From contig NZ_JBAWKJ010000003.1 of NCBI RefSeq assembly GCF_037095755.1, forward strand, positions 186,001 through 250,000: a stretch of 64,000 nt of DNA. Reading direction: 5' to 3'. Source of the DNA: Sphingopyxis sp. CCNWLW2 (GTDB lineage: Bacteria > Pseudomonadota > Alphaproteobacteria > Sphingomonadales > Sphingomonadaceae). Positions 34,656 to 43,845 of the stretch are shown here, piece after piece. Numbering within the stretch: the first letter of the stretch is position 1; every line of letters starts with the position of its first letter. Below the pieces are notes generated by a model, which was not told where the DNA came from, made no database searches, and saw nothing but the letters and a program-made list of their open reading frames with translations. Both the position numbers and the translations under genes were made by a program.

Positions 34656-35009
34656 ATGGCGCTGACATTCGACAGTTGGGACGATGTGGTCGCGTTCGCG
34701 TGCGCGCTTCCCGATGTCGAAATGCTTTCCTTTTATGGCACCCCCTGTCCGAAGCTTAACGGCAAGGCGCTCGCCTCGCCGGGGCGCGAGCCCGGCAGTT
34801 TTGCCGTGATGTGCAAGCCCGACGAAAAGGAAATCCTGCTTGAAACCGATCCCGACACCTTCTGGCAAACGCCACATTATGAAGGCTGGCACGCGCTGCT
34901 CGTCCGCTTCGGGTCGGACGATCCCGATCGCGTCGCCGATGTCATCCGCCGGGCCTGGTGGGATAGCGCCAAGAAAGCGCAGCGGCAGGCTTTCGGCGAT
35001 CGCCCCTGA
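34656..35009 (+). CDS. MmcQ/YjbR family protein
   Basis: 117 residues. The YjbR fold is indicated by TFDSWDDVVAFACALPDVE at the start, the SFYGTPCPKLNGK and GSFAVMCKPDEKE strands, the central TPHYEGWHALLVRF and the last helix IRRAWWDSAKKAQ. Members form a small alpha/beta domain proposed to bind DNA, though evidence is thin. Its end overlaps the predicted start of the next serine hydrolase by 71 bases in another frame. Confidence 0.85.
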   Translation: MALTFDSWDDVVAFACALPDVEMLSFYGTPCPKLNGKALASPGREPGSFAVMCKPDEKEILLETDPDTFWQTPHYEGWHALLVRFGSDDPDRVADVIRRAWWDSAKKAQRQAFGDRP

Positions 35010-36360
35010 CCTGCTGCGCGTCCTCGGCGCCGCGCTGCTTGCCGGTGCCGTGCCCGCAGCGGCGCAGGCGCCGAAACCCAATGCCGAGCTGAGCCGCGCA
35101 TGGGCGGCGGGCTATCGCGCGGCCTTCGTCTGTTCGTCGCTGTGGAACGGTGCGGGCAAGCCGATCGAGGCGATCGAACGCGACGAGCTTACGGGCATCT
35201 ATCCCGAGATCGAGGCCGATGTCCGTGCGCTGAAGGCCGATGTCGACGCCGGCGCGAAGCGGGTGAGCGTTCGCTATCGCGACGATATGCCGCCGCGGAT
35301 CGCGCAATGGAGCGGGCGCGAAGGCTGCGTCACGCTGCCGATCGGCGCGCAGCCGGCGGCGGCGCCCGCCGTCGGCCGTCGCCTCGACCTCGACGCCCGG
35401 CCGTGGCCGACCGGCGACAGGGCCGCGCGCCTGCCGGTCCCGAAGGGCGAGAGCAAGTTCGAGCAGACGGCAACGAACATCGCCGGGTTCGGCGGCCGCA
35501 CCAGTTCGCTGCTGATCGTCAAGAACGGCCGGATCGCGCTTGAACGCTATTGGGGCGGGCACGATGTTCACACCGCGCAGCGCACCTTCTCGGTCGCCAA
35601 GTCGATGGCCGCGACCTTGATCGGCCATGCGGTGCAGCAAGGCTCGATCGACGTGACGCAGCTCGCGATGATCGCCGAATGGCAGTTGCCGGGCGACGCG
35701 CGCGCGGCGATCACCACCGAGCAGCTGATGCGCATGGCGAGCGGCCTCACCAGCGATACCGCGGGCAATCGCAGCGACGCCATCTATATGGGCGGCGCTT
35801 CGGTGCGTCAGTGGACGACGCAATGGCCGCTGCTCAATCCGCCGAACACGCATTATCGTTATGCCAACAATGACACATTGCTCGCGACATTGTCGCTGAA
35901 AGCCGCGCTGCAAAAGGCGGGGACACCGCTTGACCCCGCCGCCTTCTTCGACCGGCTCGGCATGACGCGCACCTTCGTCGAGCATGACAAGGATGGCGAC
36001 TATATATTGTCGAGCCAGGTGTGGACCACCGCGCGCGACCTCGCGCGGCTCGGTCTCCTCTATCAGAACGACGGGATGTGGCAGGGCGAGCGCCTGCTCC
36101 CCGCCGACTGGCGCGGCTTCGTCACGACGCCCAGCGGGCCGCAGCCCGACGGCGCGTTCGGCTATGGTGCGGGCTTCTGGCTGCTGGGCAAGTCGGACGG
36201 CATCCCCGCCGACGCCTTTGGCGGCTTTGGCAACCGCGGCCAATATGTCATCGTCATCCCGTCGCGCGAACTGGTGATCGTGCGGCAGGGTTATGACGAC
36301 GACAAGGCCCGGCTCGACATCGCAAAGCTCGTCAAGGCGGTCGTCGCCGCCGACCGCTGA
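34939..36360 (+). CDS. Exported S12-family serine hydrolase
   Basis: 473 residues if started at ATG 34939, giving a long basic n-region and a signal peptide ending at PAAAQA; the ATG at 34840 adds only unlikely sequence. Motifs S-V-A-K (218-221) and Y-A-N (308-310) are present, and the third motif region is FGGFGNRGQYVIVIP. An N-terminal domain of about 120 residues precedes the catalytic one. Substrate unknown; esterase, D-peptidase or 6-aminohexanoate-dimer hydrolase-like activity is possible. The overlap with the upstream gene implies either translational coupling or a later start. Confidence 0.82.
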   Translation: MSSAGPGGIAPRKRSGRLSAIAPDLLRVLGAALLAGAVPAAAQAPKPNAELSRAWAAGYRAAFVCSSLWNGAGKPIEAIERDELTGIYPEIEADVRALKADVDAGAKRVSVRYRDDMPPRIAQWSGREGCVTLPIGAQPAAAPAVGRRLDLDARPWPTGDRAARLPVPKGESKFEQTATNIAGFGGRTSSLLIVKNGRIALERYWGGHDVHTAQRTFSVAKSMAATLIGHAVQQGSIDVTQLAMIAEWQLPGDARAAITTEQLMRMASGLTSDTAGNRSDAIYMGGASVRQWTTQWPLLNPPNTHYRYANNDTLLATLSLKAALQKAGTPLDPAAFFDRLGMTRTFVEHDKDGDYILSSQVWTTARDLARLGLLYQNDGMWQGERLLPADWRGFVTTPSGPQPDGAFGYGAGFWLLGKSDGIPADAFGGFGNRGQYVIVIPSRELVIVRQGYDDDKARLDIAKLVKAVVAADR

Positions 36361-36777
36361 TTATTCGAAGGGCGGGTAGCGCTCGAACGCGGGCAGGTCG
36401 TTCAGCTTTTCCATCCAGCCGATGCGTTCGGCGGTCTGGATCTGCGCCTGCGCGGGGATGAGGTCGGGATCGTCGAGCGTTGCGGTCTGCACGTCGATCT
36501 GGCCCGGAAAGATCGCCTCGTTCGAATAGAAGAGCCCGGTGCCGCAATCGGCGCAGAAATGGCGGCGGCCATGCTCGGACGAGGCGTAGATCTTCGCGGT
36601 GCCGTCGATCTCTATTTCATCGTTTCCGACGAGCGCCCAGCCGACGAGCGGCGCACCCGAATGACGGCGGCAGTCGCTGCAATGGCACAGCGCATGATGC
36701 TGCACCGCGGTGGTCATCGAATAACGGATCGCGCCGCAATGACATTGGCCGCTGGCACGGGGGGCTTGCTCGCTCAT
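36361..36777 (-). CDS. GFA-domain (CENP-V/Gfa-like) protein
   Basis: 138 residues from ATG 36777 with GAGGAGAG upstream. Seven cysteines typical of the Gfa zinc fold: C12 and C14 (QCHCGAIRYS), C31, C33 and C36 (LCHCSDCRRHSG), C75 and C78 (FCADCGTGLFY). The founding member catalyses formation of S-hydroxymethylglutathione, but most paralogs have unknown substrates. It is convergent with the serine hydrolase, the stops adjoining with no gap. Confidence 0.88.
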   Translation of the reverse strand: MSEQAPRASGQCHCGAIRYSMTTAVQHHALCHCSDCRRHSGAPLVGWALVGNDEIEIDGTAKIYASSEHGRRHFCADCGTGLFYSNEAIFPGQIDVQTATLDDPDLIPAQAQIQTAERIGWMEKLNDLPAFERYPPFE

Positions 36778-36903
36778 CACTCTCTCCTCGAGGAATCGAA
36801 TGAAGAACATATCATAAACAAAAGGCAAGTCCAGTGCTCACGGGGCGTTGTTGTAGGGTTGTTAACCACATCTGTTTAGACCGCTCGCTGACCACAGCGA
36901 GGG

Positions 36904-38040
36904 ATGCAAATGCTGATTACTGCCTCGAAATCCTCCGCCCACAGCGCGCCCGATCGCTGCTCGGTTGATGAGAGCAGTCGCGGGAATTTTGCCGGCGAGA
37001 TTGACTGCGGTGCTGCGCCTTCGGCCAATGTACGGCTGCTGTCGGTGGTCGTCCCCTGCTACAACGAAGTGGAGGGACTGGCTGAACTGCATCGCCGGGT
37101 AACTTCGGTCTGCCGGGAGGTGGTCGGCGATGCTTATGAACTCATCCTCGTCAACGATGGCTCGCGAGATGCGAGTTGGGAGATGATGGCCGGCTTGGCG
37201 AGCGACGATCCGCGGCTGACATGCGTCGATCTTTCGCGCAATCATGGACACCAGATCGCGCTGACTGCCGGACTCACGGTTGCGAGGGGCAGCCATATTC
37301 TGATCCTTGACGCCGACCTTCAAGATCCCCCCGAACTTCTCGGCGCGATGCTCGATCGCATGGGCGAGGGTTATGACGTGGTATACGGCCAACGTCGCTC
37401 CCGCGCCGGGGAAAGCATGTTCAAACGCGCTTCGGCAACGCTCTTCTATCGCCTGGTCGATGCGATGTCGGACGTAGCCATTCCGCGTGACACCGGCGAT
37501 TTTCGCCTGATGAGCCGCCGGGCGCTTGATCGTTTGCTCGCCATGCCCGAGCATTTCCGCTTCATTCGCGGGATGGTCAGTTGGATCGGTTACCGCCAAT
37601 CGCCGTTGCTGTTCGACCGGGACGCACGATTTGCGGGGGAAACGCACTATCCGCTTCGGCGCATGATCAGGTTCGCCATCGATGCCGTGACCAGTTTCTC
37701 GATCGTACCGCTGCGCCTGGCATCCCATCTTGGTATCGTCGCGGCGGTCTGCTCGATCGCCATGATCGGCTTTCTGATCTTTGCGTGGGCGTCCGGGGAT
37801 ACGGTGCCGGGCTGGACCAGCATCGCTGCGCTGATCTTGTTTATTGGCGGTATCCAACTGTTTATGTTGGGCGTGATCGGCGAGTATCTGGGCCGGATGT
37901 ATCTGGAAAATAAGCGGCGCCCGCTCTTTACGATCCAGTCCATCGTGGGCGCCGACGATGCGGCGGCCGAAGGGCCCGCCCGGGAATTGCAGCGTTCGGT
38001 ACGGGCGCGCTTGGAGACAGGCGTGGCGCGCCATGGATAG
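36904..38040 (+). CDS. GtrB-like polyprenyl-phosphate glycosyltransferase (GT2)
   Basis: 378 residues, from ATG 36904 or 36910. The GT2 domain (about 45-250) has VVVPCYNE (48-55), NDGS (84-87) and the metal-binding D-A-D-L-Q-D-P-P-E (136-144). Two C-terminal membrane segments (about 265-325) are typical for GtrB/ArnC/DPM1-like enzymes that load a sugar from a nucleotide donor onto undecaprenyl phosphate. It starts a plus-strand operon whose next gene overlaps it by 8 bases. Base composition is visibly lower in GC than in rarA or ptsP, suggesting transfer. Confidence 0.9.
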   Translation: MQMLITASKSSAHSAPDRCSVDESSRGNFAGEIDCGAAPSANVRLLSVVVPCYNEVEGLAELHRRVTSVCREVVGDAYELILVNDGSRDASWEMMAGLASDDPRLTCVDLSRNHGHQIALTAGLTVARGSHILILDADLQDPPELLGAMLDRMGEGYDVVYGQRRSRAGESMFKRASATLFYRLVDAMSDVAIPRDTGDFRLMSRRALDRLLAMPEHFRFIRGMVSWIGYRQSPLLFDRDARFAGETHYPLRRMIRFAIDAVTSFSIVPLRLASHLGIVAAVCSIAMIGFLIFAWASGDTVPGWTSIAALILFIGGIQLFMLGVIGEYLGRMYLENKRRPLFTIQSIVGADDAAAEGPARELQRSVRARLETGVARHG

Positions 38041-38731
38041 AGCCGAATTCGACGCTATCGCCGCGGATTATAGGCAGCAACATGCCGCCAGCATTCGCCT
38101 GTCGGGAGAAGGCCCCGACTATTTTGCCGAATATAAGATCGCAGATGTCGCGGGTGGACTGGCCGATATCGGCATCGCACCGAGCGAAATATTGGACTTC
38201 GGTTGTGGTATCGGTGAGTCGCTGCCGTTCCTGCATCGCCATTTCCCCGCCGCGCGCCTCTCTGGCGTCGATGTAAGCGGCGACAGCCTGGCACTTGCGG
38301 CTGAGCGTTTTGGGACGATGGCATCGTTGACGCGCTATGACGGCGAGCGGCTGCCCTTTGCCGACGCCAGCTTCGACCTCGTCTTTACCGCTTGTGTCTT
38401 CCACCACATTCCGCCTGCCGATCACGCGCGCTTGCTCAAGGAAATCCACCGGGTTTTGCGACCGTCCGGGCATTTCTTCTTGTTTGAACATAATCCCTGG
38501 AATCCCGCGACGCGCCATGCGGTGGCCAACTGCCCCTTCGACGCCAATGCCATCCTGATTTCGGCCCCCGATATGAAGCAGCGGATGGCCGAAGCCGGCT
38601 TCCCCGCCGTCCGTTATCGCTACCGCCTGTTCTTTCCGCATCTGCTTCGGTGGTTGCGGCCGCTTGAACGGCAACTGACTTGGCTCCCGCTTGGGGCGCA
38701 ATATTTCTGTTGGTCACGGGGGGCGGCGTGA
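38033..38731 (+). CDS. Class I SAM-dependent methyltransferase
   Basis: 232 residues from ATG 38033, inside the end of the GtrB gene. The SAM-binding motif I D-F-G-C-G-I-G-E-S is near residue 57, followed by VDVSGDSLALA and FDLVFTACVFHHIP, then the usual HRVLRPSGHFFLFEHN strand. It probably methylates a sugar or lipid-linked intermediate of the surface glycan made by the neighbouring enzymes; this is inferred from the operon. The next gene starts at a GTG overlapping its stop (GTGA). Confidence 0.87.
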   Translation: MDRAEFDAIAADYRQQHAASIRLSGEGPDYFAEYKIADVAGGLADIGIAPSEILDFGCGIGESLPFLHRHFPAARLSGVDVSGDSLALAAERFGTMASLTRYDGERLPFADASFDLVFTACVFHHIPPADHARLLKEIHRVLRPSGHFFLFEHNPWNPATRHAVANCPFDANAILISAPDMKQRMAEAGFPAVRYRYRLFFPHLLRWLRPLERQLTWLPLGAQYFCWSRGAA

Positions 38732-40695
38732 CGCCAGCCGCGGCGCTGATGCAACAAGGACGGCGATTTGCCGTTGTCGGCGCGCTGAATAGCGTTGTCG
38801 GCTATGCCGTGATTGTCGCCGCGCTCATGCTGGGCGCCTCGGACTATCTGGCCAATATATTTGGTTATGCGGTCGGTCTCGGTAGCGGTTTCCTGTTGCA
38901 CCGCCATTGGGCCTTTGCCGGATCGGATCGGCCCAGGCGGTCGGCGGGATCGCGTTACATGATCGCCTTTGCGATCTCCTATTCGGTGAATATCGCGATC
39001 GTTGCGGTCGCGCGCCGGTTTGGAATGATCGATATGCCGATCACGCATATCGCGGCCATGGCCGGTTACAGCCTGTGCTTCTTCTTGCTTGCTCGCCACT
39101 ATGTTTTTTCTCGAGCCGACGAGGAAGTCGGGGGAAGGGGGCTGTCCGGTTGGATTCCCGGGGCGCTCCGTGCCGCGGCGATTGTTGCCTGCGCCACTGC
39201 CTATTTTGCCGTGGTTCTCGCGAATCCCACCACCCATGACGTGGCTTGGCAATTGTGGATTGGTGACCGACTGTACGGCGGTTCGCGCCTCTATATCGAC
39301 ATCATGGAAATGAATCCGCCGCTCTGGTTCTGGATGGCGCAGGGGGTTGCCGCCGTTGGCGACGTCCTGTTGCTGGAAAGCCGGACGATTTTGGTTGCGG
39401 CTATCGTGCTGTGGAGTGCCGCCGCGGCGAATCTGGTTTTGCGCCTGTTGTCGGACCTTCCGGGCGCGCGTGTTTTTGTCGCATTGCTCTGCGCCATGGT
39501 GGCGGCATATAGTCTCCGCTATTTCGGACAGCGCGAGCATCTCGCGCTGCTCGCCGCGGTCCCCTATGCGGTTCTGATTGCCCGACGCCGCGGAGGCGAG
39601 CCCATCGATGTGCGCTTGGCGATCGTGGTTGCGCTACTCGGTAGCGCGGGTTTTGCACTCAAGCATTATTTTATCGCCATTCCCGTCTTGCTTGAACTCT
39701 GGCTCGCGGCCGGGCTGATCGGCCGACGTGGTTATGCCTGGCTCCGGCCTGAAACGGCGATACTGGGCGTCTGCGCCCTTTGCTATGCGATCGCTGCGCC
39801 GTTGCTGACCCCCGATTTCTTTCGTGTCATCGTGCCGATGGTGGCTCTGGCTTATCACGGTTTCAACGCGGCCGATTGGTATACCCTCCTAATTCAGCCT
39901 CAACTGAGCTTCAGCTTGATTGCGATTATCCTTGTCCGCAGCATCGCCCGCCGCGACCACGGCGGCGGCCGCCAGATTTGCGAGGCGCGCGACAATATCG
40001 TCATCGCTCTGGTCCTCACGACGATTGGTTTCGTTTTTTCCTTCCTCGCCCAGAAAAAGGGCTGGTCCTATCATGGCTTGCCGATGATACTTGCGGCGTT
40101 TTCCGCTTTGGCTGCGGCGCTCACGCTCGGTGATCGGCTCTCCCGCCGTATTTCATCCTATCCCTTGGCGGCCGCGTTGATCGGTTTTCTCCTCTATTTG
40201 GGCGTCAGCTCGGGCGCCTATTCCAATCCTGTGAGTGGCAGCGTCGAGCGCATGATCGCGCAGGTTCCCCAGAAAGAACCGGTTGCAGCTCTCAGCAGCG
40301 ATCCAATGATCGCTTGGCCGATGGTGACGGAACGCCGCCATCCTTGGCCGCTTCGCCATTACTCGCTGTGGATGCTCGGGACGCTGGTCGAAAACGAAGC
40401 GCGTGCCAATCCCGATCCCGATTTGCTTCGCCTTGGAGACCGGATCCGGCGTGAAACCGCGATCGATCTTGCGTGCCGGCCGCCGCGTTTGATTCTGGTT
40501 GATGACGCCGAAGAACGGCTCGGCCTTTCCGAGGGCTCATTTGACCTGCTTGACTGGCTTAATCGCGATCCGCGCTTTGCGGAGGTCTTCAGCCATTACC
40601 GGTTGGTGAACTCGGGCGACTTCGGCGTTCGCGCTTTTGCCACGTCTGCGCCGCTCCATCCCCGGCCTTCGCCCGACTGTCGGCGCTTGCCCTGA
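38728..40695 (+). CDS. GtrA-domain fused to a GT-C integral-membrane glycosyltransferase
   Basis: 655 residues from GTG 38728, overlapping the methyltransferase stop as GTGA. Residues about 10-128 form a GtrA domain with four membrane helices (RRFAVVGALNSVVGYAV, LANIFGYAVGLGSGFLLHRHWAF, YSLCFFLLARHYVF), the putative flippase for polyprenyl-linked sugar. From about 145 the protein is a GT-C-type transferase with many membrane helices and an acidic first loop (Y-I-D-I-M-E-M-N-P-P at 189-198) that should carry the catalytic acids. A soluble C-terminal part of about 130 residues follows. GtrA and the transferase are separate proteins in classic gtrABC cassettes. Confidence 0.85.
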   Translation: MTPAAALMQQGRRFAVVGALNSVVGYAVIVAALMLGASDYLANIFGYAVGLGSGFLLHRHWAFAGSDRPRRSAGSRYMIAFAISYSVNIAIVAVARRFGMIDMPITHIAAMAGYSLCFFLLARHYVFSRADEEVGGRGLSGWIPGALRAAAIVACATAYFAVVLANPTTHDVAWQLWIGDRLYGGSRLYIDIMEMNPPLWFWMAQGVAAVGDVLLLESRTILVAAIVLWSAAAANLVLRLLSDLPGARVFVALLCAMVAAYSLRYFGQREHLALLAAVPYAVLIARRRGGEPIDVRLAIVVALLGSAGFALKHYFIAIPVLLELWLAAGLIGRRGYAWLRPETAILGVCALCYAIAAPLLTPDFFRVIVPMVALAYHGFNAADWYTLLIQPQLSFSLIAIILVRSIARRDHGGGRQICEARDNIVIALVLTTIGFVFSFLAQKKGWSYHGLPMILAAFSALAAALTLGDRLSRRISSYPLAAALIGFLLYLGVSSGAYSNPVSGSVERMIAQVPQKEPVAALSSDPMIAWPMVTERRHPWPLRHYSLWMLGTLVENEARANPDPDLLRLGDRIRRETAIDLACRPPRLILVDDAEERLGLSEGSFDLLDWLNRDPRFAEVFSHYRLVNSGDFGVRAFATSAPLHPRPSPDCRRLP

Positions 40696-40706
40696 TCGCG
40701 GCCCAT

Positions 40707-43004
40707 TCAATCGCCCAAATCGACCTGATGTTGCTGCGCCCATGCCTGATACTGGCCGCGCGGGTCGGATGAAGGTTGCGCCAGGATCGCCGCCATGTCG
40801 GCGCGCAGCGCGCCGAGGTCGAGCGAACGGATCATCGCCTTCACCGGGCCGACGCCGGCGGGGGTGATCGACAGGCGCTCGATGCCGACGCCAAGCAGCG
40901 CCATCGCCTCGAGCGGGCGGCCGCCCATTTCGCCGCACACGCCGAGCGCGACCTTCGATCCCGACACCGTGCGGACGACGCGCGCGAGATAGCGCATGAC
41001 CGTCGGCGACAGCCAGTCATAGCGTTCGGCAAGCCGCGGGTGCGCGCGGTCGGCGGCGAACAGGAACTGCGTCAGGTCGTTGGTGCCGACCGACAGAAAG
41101 TCGAGGTGCGGCAGCATCAGGTCGAGCGTTTCGAGCAGGCCCGGGACTTCGAGCATCGCGCCATAGCGGATCGCGACCGGTAATTTCTTGTTGTGGCTCG
41201 CGAGCCAGGCCCGCTGGCCGACGAACAGGTTACGCGCGGCTTCATATTCCCAGGGTTCGGACACCATCGGGAACATCACGTTGAGCGTGCGCCCGGCCGC
41301 CGCCTCCATCAACGCGCGTGCTTGGACCTTCAGCAACCCTTCGCGCTCGAGCGCCAAGCGGAGCGCGCGCCAGCCCATCGCCGGATTTTCCTCATGCGCG
41401 CTGTCACCGGCATTCATATAGGGCAGCGCCTTGTCGCCGCCGATGTCGACGGTGCGAAAGATCACCGGCCGGTCACCCGCGGCGTCGAGCACGTCGCGAT
41501 AGAGCCGCTGCTGGCGGTCGCGCGAGGGCAAGGTTGCCGACACAAGGAACTGGAATTCGGTGCGGAACAGCCCGATCCCGCGTGCGCCGGTGAGGTCGAG
41601 CGCGGCGATATCTTCGCGCAGCCCCGCGTTGATCATCAACTCGATCGGTACGCCGTCCTTAGTGACCGCGGGCAGATCGCGCAGCGATGCGAGGTTGGCG
41701 CGGCGCTTTTGCGAAATCTCCAGCTTGGCGTCGAACGCGTCCTGCACCGCCTGCGTTGGCCGGACATGCACTGTTCCCGCAGCTGAATCGAGCAACAGCA
41801 AATCGCCTTCGCGGATCGACGCGCGCACGTCGCTGACGCGGCCCATAACGGGCACTCCCATCGCGCGCGCGACGATGATGACGTGTGCGGTGAGCGATCC
41901 TTCCTCAAGCACTACGCCCTTCAGGCGACGGCGGTCATATTCGAGCAGCTCGGCGGGGCCGAGGTTGCGCGCGATCAGGATCGAATCCTGCCGAAGGCCC
42001 ATTTGCGCCGCGGTGCCCATCTGCCCCGACACGATGCGGATCAGGCGGTTCGACAGATCCTCGAGGTCGTGCATGCGGTCGCGCAGCAACGGGTCGTCGA
42101 TCTGGCGCATCCGCATGCGGGTGCGCTGCTGGACGCGCTCGATCGCCGCCTCGGCGGTCAGGCCGCTGTCGATCGCTTCGTTGATGCGCCGCGACCACCC
42201 CTCGTCATAGGCGAACATCTTGTAGGTCTCGATGACCTCCTCATGCTCGCCGCCGACGCCGAAGTCGGCCGAACTCGCCATGCGGTCGATCTGCTCGCGC
42301 ATCTTGTCGAAGGCGGCGTAGACGCGGTGGCGCTCGGCCTCGGTGTCATCGGCGACCGTGTGCTCGATCGTGATGCGCGGCTGGTGGAACACCGCGACCC
42401 CGGCGCCCATGCCGTCGACCAGCTTCTGACCGTTCAGCCGCTGCGCCGACTGGTCGGCCGCGGCGGCGTCGGTGCGCGCGGCGGTGTCGACCAGATCGGC
42501 GTTGGCGATCAGTTCGGACAGCACCATCGCGACGGTCTGTAGCGTTTCGATCTCGATATCGTCATACCGCCGCGGATCGCTGTGCTGGACGCACAGCACA
42601 CCGACCGCGCGCTCGCGCCGGATGATCGGCACGCCGGCAAAGCTGTGGAACAATTCTTCGCCGGTTTCGGGGCGATAGGAAAAGTCGGGGTGCGCGGCGG
42701 CTTCGTCGAGGTTCAGCGTCTCGATCTGGTCGGCGATCATGCCGACCAGCCCTTCGCCGAGGCCGAGGCGCGTGACGTGCACCGCCTCCTGCTTCAGCCC
42801 GCGGGTCGCATAAAGTTCGAGCGCGCCATCGCGCAGCAGGTAGATCGAGCAGACCTCGCTATCGAGGCATTCGCCGATGATGCCGACGACCTGATTGAGC
42901 TTGCCCTGCGCATTGGAACGCGATGCCATGACCTCGTGCAACCGAGTCAGGATGGTGCGCGCCGACTGGGCGGCCGACGAGGGCGGAGGCGGGGCGTTGG
43001 TCAT
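40707..43004 (-). CDS. ptsP: PtsP, nitrogen-PTS phosphoenolpyruvate-protein phosphotransferase
   Basis: 765 residues. N-terminal GAF domain (about 20-165), EI N-terminal domain with the phosphohistidine segment GSLTAHVIIVARAMGVP, and the PEP-binding barrel with GIGLFRTEFQFL, DIGGDKALPY, SVGTNDLTQFLFAADR and GVCGEMGG. It passes phosphate from PEP to NPr and EIIA-Ntr and senses nitrogen status through the GAF domain. In many alphaproteobacteria ptsP lies beside lysC; here lysC (52846-54093, same strand) is 9.8 kb upstream. It is convergent with the GtrA fusion gene. Confidence 0.95.
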   Translation of the reverse strand: MTNAPPPPSSAAQSARTILTRLHEVMASRSNAQGKLNQVVGIIGECLDSEVCSIYLLRDGALELYATRGLKQEAVHVTRLGLGEGLVGMIADQIETLNLDEAAAHPDFSYRPETGEELFHSFAGVPIIRRERAVGVLCVQHSDPRRYDDIEIETLQTVAMVLSELIANADLVDTAARTDAAAADQSAQRLNGQKLVDGMGAGVAVFHQPRITIEHTVADDTEAERHRVYAAFDKMREQIDRMASSADFGVGGEHEEVIETYKMFAYDEGWSRRINEAIDSGLTAEAAIERVQQRTRMRMRQIDDPLLRDRMHDLEDLSNRLIRIVSGQMGTAAQMGLRQDSILIARNLGPAELLEYDRRRLKGVVLEEGSLTAHVIIVARAMGVPVMGRVSDVRASIREGDLLLLDSAAGTVHVRPTQAVQDAFDAKLEISQKRRANLASLRDLPAVTKDGVPIELMINAGLREDIAALDLTGARGIGLFRTEFQFLVSATLPSRDRQQRLYRDVLDAAGDRPVIFRTVDIGGDKALPYMNAGDSAHEENPAMGWRALRLALEREGLLKVQARALMEAAAGRTLNVMFPMVSEPWEYEAARNLFVGQRAWLASHNKKLPVAIRYGAMLEVPGLLETLDLMLPHLDFLSVGTNDLTQFLFAADRAHPRLAERYDWLSPTVMRYLARVVRTVSGSKVALGVCGEMGGRPLEAMALLGVGIERLSITPAGVGPVKAMIRSLDLGALRADMAAILAQPSSDPRGQYQAWAQQHQVDLGD

Positions 43005-43091
43005 CGCAATCCTGCTAACAGAAGGATGCGGTGCGCGCCAATACCCCGCGCGCGATTGGCCAATCTATTCCTATGCAGTCCGAAACCGGCG

Positions 43092-43814
43092 TCAGTGCTT
43101 GCTGGTCGGAACAGTCACGGAAGCGGTCGGGCCGACCGGTGATGCTGGCGCCGGGGTATTCATAATCGCCGGCCTCGGCGCATATTTCGCGTCCCACGCG
43201 ACAGCGTCGACCTGATATTGGGCATAGGCCTGATAAAATTCGTTGAAGGGCTCGTCGAGCCGCGCGAGATGTGCGGGTGCCTGTTCGACGAGCTGCGCGG
43301 TCGGGGTCGACGACACGACCTGGGCGATCTCGTTGGCGCGGGCGCAGAAACCGCGCTGCGCCGGCGGCTGTGCGAAATAGTTGAACAGCTGCGTCGAAAG
43401 GCGGTCGCGCGGCGCGATGCCGTTGTTCTTATGTTCCTTGCCGAGCTGGGTGATGACGCTCTTTTCGGTCGATTTGATCACCTTGCCGTGCGTTTTGATG
43501 ATGTTGTTGTACGCCGAAATGAGCGTCGTTTCCTCGATCCCGCGGCAGCCGATCGCTGCAACGTTGAGCCCGATCTTGAGCTGCCAGAAAGCCTTGTCGC
43601 CGGTCACGCCGCTGTTCGCGGTGACGAAGCGTCCGTCGATCCCGCGGCCGGGCAGGATCTGCGTCACTGCAGCATTGCCCGGCGGCATCGGCCGCGGCGG
43701 GATGACGGTCGCCACGGGCGGCGGCGGGGGCGGCGGCGGCGGCGGGGGCTTGGGCGCACAGGCGACGACGCTCGCCAGCAGACCGGCTACGATGATCTTA
43801 CGCGACAGTTTCAT
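43092..43814 (-). CDS. Proline-rich lipoprotein of unknown function
   Basis: 240 residues. The N-terminus LLASVVAC is a lipobox with cysteine at about 19, followed by an uninterrupted run of eleven prolines (about 23-33), then a helical domain with cysteines in AIGCRGIEE and RGFCARANEI. The proline run could span the periplasm or peptidoglycan. No family recognised beyond that. It stands alone between ptsP and the nitronate monooxygenase gene, all on the minus strand. Confidence 0.7.
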   Translation of the reverse strand: MKLSRKIIVAGLLASVVACAPKPPPPPPPPPPPVATVIPPRPMPPGNAAVTQILPGRGIDGRFVTANSGVTGDKAFWQLKIGLNVAAIGCRGIEETTLISAYNNIIKTHGKVIKSTEKSVITQLGKEHKNNGIAPRDRLSTQLFNYFAQPPAQRGFCARANEIAQVVSSTPTAQLVEQAPAHLARLDEPFNEFYQAYAQYQVDAVAWDAKYAPRPAIMNTPAPASPVGPTASVTVPTSKH

Positions 43815-43845
43815 GACCCACTCCCCATCCGCATATTATGCGGGA

